A DNA stretch of 5,829 bases, from contig CAOVHW010000004.1 of assembly GCA_948543815.1 (NCBI GenBank), forward strand, positions 4,117 to 9,945, read 5' to 3'. Positions 1-5,829 of this stretch are shown one piece after another (the stretch's first letter is position 1; each line of letters starts with the position of its first letter). The notes under the pieces were generated by a model. It had not been told where the DNA came from. It was given only the letters and a program-made list of their open reading frames with translations, and did no database searches. The translations under genes were made by a program, and so were the position numbers. This stretch comes from an uncultured Eubacteriales bacterium (GTDB taxonomy: Bacteria > Bacillota > Clostridia > Lachnospirales > CAMVHY01).

Positions 1-3000
1 TATCATTTTGTTCTTCAAATTGCTCAATTCTTATTTCTTGTTTATATTTTTTTAAGTTTTCTTCTTCATTGTCATTTAGTTTTTCAATGCGCTCAATTGT
101 TGTTTTTTGTTGATTTTCTTTTAAGTTTTCTTCTTCATTGTCATTTAGTTGTTTAATGTGCTCAATTCTTGTTTCTTGTTGATTTTCTGTTAAATTTTTT
201 TCTTCATTATCATTTTGTTCTTCAAATTGCTCAATTCTTATTTCTTGTTTATATTTTTTTAACTTTTCTTCTTCAATATCTTTTTGTTGTTCTTCTTGCG
301 TATAAAAATAATTTATTTTTAACTCTTTAATTTCAGATAAAAATTTTTCTTTTTTATCTTCAGGCAAAATTTCGTTTGATAAATTTTTAATTTCAGATGA
401 AAATTTTTTTATTGATTTTAAAATATCATTTTGGTTTTTAACAATATACTCATCATTTTGGTATTTCAAATATTCATTTAGACAGTTAATTAATTTACTT
501 ATATTATCACTGTTATTAAAACAATCTTTGTTAATTAAAAATAGTATTTTTGTAAAAGGTATGTTTTTTAAATTTTGAAATTGAATTTCTGTTAATTTTA
601 CGGTTTCAACTTCATCATTATTTTGATTAAAATCATATATAATTTCAATTACTGTAGCTAAGAGAAAATCACTATCAAATTTGCTTAATACCGACGGTAT
701 TTCTGATAATATAGGTAATAAATAAAGACACATTTGTTTAGTTGATTTTTTTTCAAAAAGTTTTGATGCTTCTGAAGCATTGTTAGAAATTGATAAAGCC
801 ATTGAAAATATTAAGTAAAATAAATTAGAAATTTCATTTTCATTTTCATTTTTTAATAGTTTATTTGCAATACAACAATCAAAAAATTTTAGCAAAATTT
901 CAAAATTGCATTTTAATATTCCTGATGAACATGAAGAATGTAAAAAAACTTTTTCTCTTAATTTTTGCAAAACTAATAAAAATAAATTATTATATATAGA
1001 TAATTCATTTTTTTGTTCAAATATATTTTTTAATGCAGAAAAAAGATAAGGAATATCATAATGAATAATTATCAATTTCTCAAATTTTTTAATTATATCA
1101 TCTTTTAAATCCTGAGGGGTTAATTCTGAGTATCTATTTAAAAATATAGGTATACAGACATTATACCAATTATAAATGTAGAGACGATAATCATAATACT
1201 GATCATAATACTGATCATGATACTGATCATAAAATAAAAAAGAATTAATTAATATTTTCAAAGGAAATTTCTGACAATACAAAATAAATTTATTTTTATC
1301 ATTAACTTCATCATCAAATTTTATAAAAAAATTATTCAAATTATATTTGGAATTTATTTTTAACTTTTGTATTTGTTCTTTGCAGATATCATCTTTAAAT
1401 TCTATGTTATCATAATTTTCTATAAAAAATTCATCTAGATGGTTCCAAATAAATTTGGGTGTGTATTCTTCCATATTGGAATTTTTAATATATACATTAT
1501 CAATACCAATAATATTAATAAATTCTTTTAAAGAATCATCATATGTTTCATAGTAAAAGATTTTTTGAATAATTGAGATTACGTCATTTTTTTGTAAAGC
1601 AATACCTTTAAGTTGATCATTTGACAAATATTTTTTTTTAATTTGTTTAATATCATTAATATTTAATAAATTTATTCGAAAAGTATCATATAGAAATAAT
1701 TTTTTTTCATATTCATTGCAATTCTTATGATTTGATTCAATATATATATATAGAATTTCTATTAATTTATTTTTATTTTCATTTGAAATTTCTTTGTATA
1801 TTGAAGCTAAAAGTATTAATTTTTGTTTTTTTACAATAGAAATAATTGAATTGATAAATTGTAATTTATTTTCGTCTGTAAAAAAACTACTTTCCATATA
1901 GTTACTAATTATGAAAGATAAATTTTTATCGTTTACATTAAAAAGTGAATTTTTATTCACAACATAATCTGCAATTATGGATTCTAGTGGCTCAACTATA
2001 TATTTTAAATCATTATTATCTTGTATGTAATTCAAAAAATCGTCTGGAATATATTGCAAAAAATTTAATATAAATTTTTTTATATAAGTGTTTTCAAAAT
2101 CTGTTTTTTTTAATTCTGATAATTTGTTTAATAATTTTTGTGAATAAGAAATATAAAGTTCTTTATAACATTGATCAAAAGATATCTTTACAAATTCTTG
2201 TAAAGGAAATAGAGTAAGACAAGATATTATTTGGCCAAAATTGTAATTGTAAGTGTCCATATGAAAATAATTAAAATTGAAATTATTTGGAATTTTAATA
2301 TTATTTATTTTTTCTTTTGCTTTTTCATTTTTGAAATTTAAATTTTTCGAACAATTTACTTCAAAATAATCTTCTAAAGATATATATAATTTATTTTCAT
2401 TAGTATTAGTCATTATAGAATTTATTTTTTTTCGAGAAAAATAGCATTTTGGTGATTTTTTTGGAAAATAATAATTTGTAATGTTCGTTAAGTCATCTAT
2501 TGAAAATTTTAATTTTACATAGCAAGAAGCGAGCAATTTTTTATCCAAATAATTCAAACGATTTTTATTAGAATTAAAAAGTTTCTTATGATTTTTATTA
2601 GAATTAAAAAGTTTCTTAAAATGTTCGGAAATAATTTGAAGATTCTTATTTATATTGTCACATAATAATTTTTTAAAATTTTCATGTGACAAATTTAGTA
2701 AATTGAGATTAATTAATAATTTAGAAAGAATTTGTTTTGATAAAGTTATTGGGGATTCAGTTTGATTAATAATATGATTTAAAAGTGTAATATTTAAAAA
2801 TTCATGTTTTAAAAATTTTGACTTTAAAAATTCAGGGGTTAAAAAATTATAATTTAAATTTTCAAAAAAAAACTCTTTATTAGTTATTGAATCAAAAGAT
2901 ATTTGTTTATTAATAAATTCTGAACAATAATTATTAATTAATTTTGAAATATTTATATAAAAATTTTCATTGATATATTTATATTTAGATTTAATACAGT

Positions 3001-5350
3001 AATTTATTATATTAATCAATTTTATTATATCTTGATTTTCAATTTTGTAATTTACAAATTCTTGCAAATAATCAGCACACGAGCTTATAAATTCTATAAA
3101 AAATGACATTGAATTAGTTACAATTGAATTAGTTAAATTATCGTTAAAATAATTTATTACTTTAAAGAAATCATTAAATAAAAATTCCCTAATCAATTTA
3201 TTTATAAAATTATATTCAAGAACAAAAATATTTATATTATTGATTAATTCAGATAAATTTTGGTTTGTTATTTGATTACTTATTATTTCAAATAATTCTT
3301 TTTTTTGTTCTAATTTTTTTATTGCAATTTTAATTTTGCCTGTATTTATTGATGATTGTATATCATTTATATTTATACATCTAGTTATTTTTTCAATTTC
3401 TTCCAGTTGTGTTTCAACAATTGCAGCATCAGTTTCTTTAAATGAATTTATCAAGTCTTCTTTTTCTTGGTCTATTATAAATGACATTAATTCTAAATAC
3501 TCGTTTAATTTTTTGTTTTTATCATTATTCATTTTTAATTCTAACAAATTAGAGAAAAAATCAGAATTATATTCAAGAGTGAAAAAATATTTTTTTATTT
3601 CATCATTATTTTGATTATTATAAAATATGTTAATTATAATTTGCAAAGGAAATAAATTAATGTATTTTATTGTAGAGTTATAATCCAAATTATTTTGCAA
3701 ATTTTCTTCATTTTTGGACGATGTTGAAATATTTTGATTTTTAGATTGAATTATAGAATTTTTATTTTTATCAGGTGGTAATTGTTTTTTCGTTTTATGC
3801 TTAGAACTTTTGGTAGATGTAGATGTAGATGTAGATGTAGCTGATGTTTTAGATTTAGATGACTGATTATTAATTTGTGTTATTTCTTTAGGTAATACGG
3901 ATATTTTTTTATTTTTAAATAGTTTTTCTTGATTTTTTGTGAAAAAATTTAAGAAATTATCATTATAAAATTGAACTTCTTGTGTACTTTTAGAGTTAAT
4001 AAAATTACCAGAAAAACATAAATTAAAATTTTCTTCAACAAGCTCTATTAAATATTTTATTATTTCTTCATTATCATCTATATTTTGGATATTTAAGTTA
4101 ATAATTTGATGCAAATCGAAATATTCTTTGTTTTCCAAGAAAAAATTTTTGAAAAAAACTTTTCCATTTAAGTTATTTGAATTCAAAATAGAATTGAAAT
4201 TTTCATGATAACAGAAATTTTTTATTTTTTCAAGACAATCAATTTTTGGTTTGTTAAATAATTTTAATTTAAGTACAATGAGTAATTTTTTAATATTATC
4301 ATTATTTTCCATATTTCCTTTTAATAAATTATTTGTTAAAATTTCATTGGAAATAATTTGTTGATTGTTTTTGCAAAAAGAATAAAAAAGTTTTTCATCT
4401 AGTTCTGGAGAAACAATATAATTGTATATATTAGATAATTCTTCTTCTTTAAAATTAAAATCAATAATAAAATATTTCTTTAAAATTTCTACTATTCCTT
4501 CTTTACATGAATTAATTAAAATGGGGAAAATATTATGCAAAAAAGTATCAATATTATTGTTTATTTCATTAGAATTATTTCTTTTAAGAATTTCTTTATA
4601 TTTAGTTATATTATCTAAAATAATATAGAAATTTTTTCTATTCTCATTAAAAACTTGAACTATAAAATCACAACATTTTTGAAAATTATTTAAAATAAAA
4701 TTTAAAGATATTTCTGATAAAAAGATATTTTGTTTAAAACCTTTAAATGACATATCTTCAAACAAATAATAAGGATTATGTTCAAAAATATATACAAAAT
4801 CTTGTTCACTCAAATCTATAAGATTATTAGAATTAAATAATTTATTTCTAAATTCATCATAAATATGTTTAACGAAAAATTCATAATAAAATTTTTTTGA
4901 TGAACATAAGTTAAGTATTACTTTTATTGGAAAATTCAAAAGAATTTGCGAATTTTCTGATGTAAAAATTTCAAAATTTGCTTCAATTAATTTGTTTAAT
5001 AAACTATCGAAGTTATTATTTTCAAAAAAGAATTTGCAATTAACTATATTATTAATAATATTAAAAAGTTGTTTTTTTTTATTAAATTGTTGTATATTAT
5101 TAAAACTATCTAAAAAAGATATATATGGTTTTAGTAAATATTTTTCAAAATCTTGTTTTTGATTAATTTTATTTAAAAAATCTTTTGATAACATATCCTC
5201 AAATATATAATATGAATTATTTTGAAAAATAGTTTCAAAACATTCTTCATTAGTTTCAAAACATTCTCCATTAAAATTTATATAGTTTAATGAATTATAA
5301 ATTTCTTCTAATGAACATAATTTAAGTATTATTTTTATCGGAAATTTCAA
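1..5350 (-). CDS. Giant helical-repeat protein, downstream segment (3' end outside window)
   Basis: This frame is open for about 1,783 codons with no stop. In DNA this AT-rich, stops should fall roughly every ten codons by chance, so it is certainly coding. In-frame codons begin around 5350, after an upstream TGA at 5369-5371. The first ATG is at 5192-5194, inside a conserved repeat motif, so an independent start is unlikely. Numbering continues from residue 161. Two repeats of about 140 residues (161-480) are followed by a low-complexity linker (644-714), then a long helical region with FPLQ motifs at 727-730 and 1208-1211 and FPLK at 1522-1525. A Glu/Lys-rich coiled coil runs from about 1805 to the left edge. 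Residues around 785-820 (bases 3376-3481), including VETQLEEIEK, are also coiled-coil-like. No P-loop, catalytic motif, signal peptide or convincing membrane helix is visible. Glycine is very rare. A scaffold, secreted effector or structural protein are all possible; the function is unknown. Confidence 0.88.
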   Translation of the reverse strand, partial: MKFPIKIILKLCSLEEIYNSLNYINFNGECFETNEECFETIFQNNSYYIFEDMLSKDFLNKINQKQDFEKYLLKPYISFLDSFNNIQQFNKKKQLFNIINNIVNCKFFFENNNFDSLLNKLIEANFEIFTSENSQILLNFPIKVILNLCSSKKFYYEFFVKHIYDEFRNKLFNSNNLIDLSEQDFVYIFEHNPYYLFEDMSFKGFKQNIFLSEISLNFILNNFQKCCDFIVQVFNENRKNFYIILDNITKYKEILKRNNSNEINNNIDTFLHNIFPILINSCKEGIVEILKKYFIIDFNFKEEELSNIYNYIVSPELDEKLFYSFCKNNQQIISNEILTNNLLKGNMENNDNIKKLLIVLKLKLFNKPKIDCLEKIKNFCYHENFNSILNSNNLNGKVFFKNFFLENKEYFDLHQIINLNIQNIDDNEEIIKYLIELVEENFNLCFSGNFINSKSTQEVQFYNDNFLNFFTKNQEKLFKNKKISVLPKEITQINNQSSKSKTSATSTSTSTSTKSSKHKTKKQLPPDKNKNSIIQSKNQNISTSSKNEENLQNNLDYNSTIKYINLFPLQIIINIFYNNQNNDEIKKYFFTLEYNSDFFSNLLELKMNNDKNKKLNEYLELMSFIIDQEKEDLINSFKETDAAIVETQLEEIEKITRCININDIQSSINTGKIKIAIKKLEQKKELFEIISNQITNQNLSELINNINIFVLEYNFINKLIREFLFNDFFKVINYFNDNLTNSIVTNSMSFFIEFISSCADYLQEFVNYKIENQDIIKLINIINYCIKSKYKYINENFYINISKLINNYCSEFINKQISFDSITNKEFFFENLNYNFLTPEFLKSKFLKHEFLNITLLNHIINQTESPITLSKQILSKLLINLNLLNLSHENFKKLLCDNINKNLQIISEHFKKLFNSNKNHKKLFNSNKNRLNYLDKKLLASCYVKLKFSIDDLTNITNYYFPKKSPKCYFSRKKINSIMTNTNENKLYISLEDYFEVNCSKNLNFKNEKAKEKINNIKIPNNFNFNYFHMDTYNYNFGQIISCLTLFPLQEFVKISFDQCYKELYISYSQKLLNKLSELKKTDFENTYIKKFILNFLQYIPDDFLNYIQDNNDLKYIVEPLESIIADYVVNKNSLFNVNDKNLSFIISNYMESSFFTDENKLQFINSIISIVKKQKLILLASIYKEISNENKNKLIEILYIYIESNHKNCNEYEKKLFLYDTFRINLLNINDIKQIKKKYLSNDQLKGIALQKNDVISIIQKIFYYETYDDSLKEFINIIGIDNVYIKNSNMEEYTPKFIWNHLDEFFIENYDNIEFKDDICKEQIQKLKINSKYNLNNFFIKFDDEVNDKNKFILYCQKFPLKILINSFLFYDQYHDQYYDQYYDYRLYIYNWYNVCIPIFLNRYSELTPQDLKDDIIKKFEKLIIIHYDIPYLFSALKNIFEQKNELSIYNNLFLLVLQKLREKVFLHSSCSSGILKCNFEILLKFFDCCIANKLLKNENENEISNLFYLIFSMALSISNNASEASKLFEKKSTKQMCLYLLPILSEIPSVLSKFDSDFLLATVIEIIYDFNQNNDEVETVKLTEIQFQNLKNIPFTKILFLINKDCFNNSDNISKLINCLNEYLKYQNDEYIVKNQNDILKSIKKFSSEIKNLSNEILPEDKKEKFLSEIKELKINYFYTQEEQQKDIEEEKLKKYKQEIRIEQFEEQNDNEEKNLTENQQETRIEHIKQLNDNEEENLKENQQKTTIERIEKLNDNEEENLKKYKQEIRIEQFEEQND
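2..268 (-). repeat. 69-bp tandem repeats encoding a 23-residue coiled-coil unit, cut by the window edge
   Basis: Four units are visible at 200-268, 131-199, 62-130 and 2-61 (the last is cut). The peptide consensus is roughly (E/K)(N/K)L, then KKYKQEIRIEQFEEQNDNEE or the variant xENQQxTxIExIxxLNDNEE. The composition is Glu, Lys, Gln and Asn with spaced Ile and Leu, typical of an exposed coiled coil. Units one and four are almost identical, giving a 207-bp higher-order period. The array probably continues beyond the left edge. It follows a less regular Glu/Lys-rich helical stretch at about 270-420. Confidence 0.9.
1188..1231 (-). repeat. 12-bp tandem repeat encoding a Tyr/Asp/Gln run
   Basis: The plus-strand unit TGATCATAATAC occurs about 3.7 times with one-base variations. 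On the coding strand it gives YDQYHDQYYDQYYDY, a very tyrosine-rich patch. It lies between the KFPLK motif (proline codon at 1262-1264) and YSELTPQDLKDD. It looks like recent replication slippage that kept the frame. Confidence 0.9.
2560..2618 (-). repeat. 30-bp tandem duplication
   Basis: Bases 2560-2588 and 2590-2618 are identical at a 30-base offset. On the coding strand the peptide KLFNSNKN occurs twice in succession. A similar KLFNSN sequence precedes repeat R3 near 4830, and KLFNSQ precedes R1, so the short word recurs through the protein. Confidence 0.92.
2793..2840 (-). repeat. 15-bp degenerate tandem repeat (xxxFL pentapeptide)
   Basis: Three units beginning TTTAAAAATT on the plus strand start at 2793, 2808 and 2823, and a weaker fourth starts at 2838. 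On the coding strand they encode PEFLKSKFLKHEFLN, a Phe-Leu pair every five residues. It is too short to call a pentapeptide-repeat domain, and the spacing probably reflects slippage within a helix. Confidence 0.75.
3108..3135 (-). repeat. 15-bp tandem duplication
   Basis: ATTGAATTAGTTA occurs at 3108-3120 and again at 3123-3135. On the coding strand this gives TNSIVTNSM. It is another short in-frame duplication of the kind scattered through the gene. Confidence 0.8.
3689..3901 (-). other. Coding low-complexity linker, probably disordered
   Basis: About 71 residues (roughly 644-714) are dominated by Ser, Thr, Lys, Gln and Asn, with few large hydrophobic residues. They include an alternating TSTSTSTST run, a basic patch SSKHKTKKQ and LPPDKNKN. 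The helical sequence on both sides is Ile/Leu/Phe-rich, so this looks like a flexible hinge between an amino-terminal arm with the large repeats and a longer carboxy-terminal arm. Nuclear targeting by the basic patch could be imagined but is not supported. Confidence 0.75.
3814..3843 (-). repeat. Hexanucleotide microsatellite (TAGATG, four perfect copies plus one imperfect)
   Basis: On the plus strand TAGATG occurs four times in a row from 3814 and is followed by TAGCTG. On the coding strand it encodes alternating Ser-Thr, ending in Ala-Thr-Ser. The unit is a multiple of three, so copy-number change lengthens or shortens the linker without breaking the frame. Confidence 0.9.
4386..4801 (-). 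repeat. Large protein repeat R3 (C-terminal boundary uncertain)
   Basis: The third repeat starts DFVYIFEHNPYYLFEDM (proline codon 4772-4774), very close to R1. DNA near 4760-4805 resembles DNA near 5680-5725. Its equivalent of the NFPIK motif appears to be NIFPILINSCKEG (proline codon 4523-4525), 135 codons after the one in R2. Beyond this the match fades, and the end given is an estimate. A further degenerate copy may lie around 4115 (YFDLHQIINLNI), but I am not confident of it. Confidence 0.6.
4802..5242 (-). repeat. Large protein repeat R2
   Basis: The second repeat starts CFETIFQNNSYYIFEDM (serine at 5213-5215 in place of the proline of R1 and R3). It contains CKFFFENNNFDSLL and then FTSENSQ followed by LLNFPIKVILNLCSS (proline 4928-4930). 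Similarity to R1 also shows in DNA: bases 4901-4947 and 5312-5358 differ at about five of 47 positions, at a fixed offset of 411 bases. Unit length is about 147 residues. This implies duplication within the gene recent enough to leave nucleotide identity at the FPIK motif. Confidence 0.75.
5230..5271 (-). repeat. 21-bp tandem duplication
   Basis: Bases 5230-5250 and 5251-5271 differ at one position. On the coding strand this gives GECFETNEECFETIF, a doubled ECFET. It sits at the boundary between repeats R1 and R2 and adds seven residues at the start of R2. Confidence 0.9.
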
Positions 5351-5721
5351 AAAATTTTTTTGTATTGTTCATTTGTAAATCTTTTTAATACATCAAAATT
5401 TGTTTCTATAATTATGTTTAATAAATTAACAATTTTTGGATATAAATTCTCAAAGTTAATTTGTTTTAAAAAATTTTTACAATCAATCATATTAAATAAA
5501 ATCTTTTCAAATTTTTCAATAGTAATTTTTTTTGATTCTAATTTATAGATAAAATTTATAGATGAATTTAATATTTTTTTAAAAATTTCGTATTTAAAGC
5601 CTTTATTTTGAAGAAAATGTTTAATAGTGTAATTGTTATTATCATTATCAATTATTAAGTTATCGCTTAATATACATTCAAATAAATAATATGGATTATT
5701 TTCCAAAATACATTCAAAATC
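5243..5721 (-). repeat. Large protein repeat R1 (contains the frameshift)
   Basis: This is the first of three diverged helical repeats. It opens with DFECILENNPYYLFECI (proline codon 5692-5694). Its middle part, LFNMIDCKNF then ETNFDVLKRFT, matches LFNIINNIVNCKFF then EANFEIFT in the next repeat. It closes with KFPIKIILKLCS, whose proline codon is at 5339-5341, after the frameshift. It is preceded by KLFNSQ, and R3 is likewise preceded by KLFNSN. Unit length is about 160 residues. The boundaries are set from the NNPYYLFE motif and are approximate. Confidence 0.75.
5347..5371 (-). other. Frameshift site at an A/T homopolymer joining the two segments
   Basis: The plus strand reads six A then seven T at 5349-5361. 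The upstream frame ends at TGA (5347-5349) and the downstream frame has its own upstream TGA at 5369-5371, so any shift must occur within this 25-base overlap. Moving one base back on the minus strand joins ...QYKKIF to LKFPIKIILKLCS. The intact paralogous site at 4928-4963 reads FTSENSQILLNFPIK. From the FT threonine codon to the FP proline codon is 33 bases there and 35 bases here, so this copy carries two extra bases, and the intact copy has G residues breaking the A/T run. A real slippage mutation, a sequencing or assembly indel, or transcriptional or ribosomal slippage are all possible. An intron is ruled out because homology flanks the site with no spare sequence. Confidence 0.85.
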
Positions 5722-5829
5722 ATTTTCATCAAAATCTTCATATTGTGAATTAAATAATTTTTGTATAAACAATTTATTTAAACAAATTTGCTTATAATTG
5801 TCGTTTGTTTTATCTTCTTCTATTCTTAT
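5347..5829 (-). CDS. Giant helical-repeat protein, upstream segment (5' end outside window, ends at a frameshift)
   Basis: I do not recognise the family. The frame is already open at the right edge, beginning IRIEEDKTNDN, so the true start lies beyond base 5829. A TTG at 5770-5772 is an internal Leu, not a supported start, because 19 codons upstream of it are open and no ribosome binding site is evident. The segment encodes 160 residues and then TGA at 5347-5349. It is rich in Asn, Lys, Ile, Phe and Glu and looks helical. It holds the first large repeat: ENNPYYLFE at residues 43-51 and a TNFDVLKRFTNEQ stretch near the end. The counterpart in the next repeat is ANFEIFTSENSQ, which there runs on into NFPIK. 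Here the matching FPIK lies just past the stop in the overlapping frame. The segment therefore looks like the amino-terminal part of the protein continued in the next entry. Confidence 0.85.
   Translation of the reverse strand: MRIEEDKTNDNYKQICLNKLFIQKLFNSQYEDFDENDFECILENNPYYLFECILSDNLIIDNDNNNYTIKHFLQNKGFKYEIFKKILNSSINFIYKLESKKITIEKFEKILFNMIDCKNFLKQINFENLYPKIVNLLNIIIETNFDVLKRFTNEQYKKIF

Noticed and set aside
780..835. Possible membrane helix in LFYLIFSMALSIS
   Set aside because: The hydrophobic run is short and contains Ser. It fits a buried amphipathic helix like its neighbours, and no second membrane segment is convincing.
3336..3614. Plus-strand open frame of 92 codons, Ser/Phe/Ile-rich
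   Set aside because: It lies opposite the long minus-strand gene, has no ribosome binding site, and its composition is what an antisense read of Lys/Asn/Glu codons gives.
4422..4628. Plus-strand open frame of 68 codons that looks hydrophobic
   Set aside because: Antisense shadow of the giant gene. The hydrophobicity comes from reverse reading of AT-rich codons.
5192..5205. Possible restart of a separate downstream gene at ATG 5192-5194, with GAGG just upstream
   Set aside because: The GAGG is only two bases from the ATG, too close for a Shine-Dalgarno. The ATG is the Met of a YYIFEDM motif conserved in repeat R3, and coding homology extends upstream of it to the frameshift.
5347..5371. Classical programmed -1 ribosomal frameshift signal
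   Set aside because: The A7T6 run on the coding strand does not give a clean X XXY YYZ heptamer in the upstream frame, and I see no obvious downstream stem-loop. Slippage remains possible, but a programmed site is not supported.
5360..5548. Plus-strand open frame of 62 codons
   Set aside because: Antisense shadow of the upstream segment, without start signals of its own.

Overview
The window is extremely AT-rich: G+C is about a fifth or less, estimated by eye. It appears to lie wholly inside one giant protein-coding gene read on the minus strand, and both ends of the gene are outside the window. The reading frame is open from base 5829 to a TGA at 5347-5349. An overlapping frame, one base back, is then open without a stop from 5350 to the left edge (about 1,783 codons). 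Joining the two at an A6/T7 run (5349-5361) gives a partial protein of about 1,943 residues. Protein repeats run across the junction, so this is best read as one gene with a frameshift, not two genes.

In protein order (right to left), residues 1 to about 480 hold three diverged helical repeats of 135-160 residues. Each starts with a motif like NNPYYLFE and has a second motif like NFPIKVILNLCS. About 160 further residues lead into a Ser/Thr/Lys/Gln-rich, probably disordered linker (residues about 644-714, bases 3689-3901). A long Asn/Lys/Ile/Leu-rich, mostly helical region follows (residues about 715-1800). It contains more FPL motifs, a coiled-coil-like stretch, and several short in-frame tandem duplications. 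The C-terminal part in view is a Glu/Lys/Gln/Asn-rich coiled coil made of 69-bp (23-residue) tandem repeats, which the left edge cuts off.

I recognise no known family, signal peptide, clear membrane segment or catalytic motif. Glycine is very rare (about a dozen residues), which fits a helical scaffold or alpha-solenoid rather than an enzyme.

The organism cannot be fixed. There is no in-frame TGA in about 1,940 codons and the few Trp codons seen are TGG, so the Mycoplasma/Spiroplasma code is unlikely. The base composition would fit a reduced-genome or intracellular bacterium, an AT-rich protist or microsporidian, or an AT-rich large DNA virus. I see no promoter, ribosome binding site, terminator, RNA gene, CRISPR array or insertion sequence, and no non-coding stretch over 300 bases.
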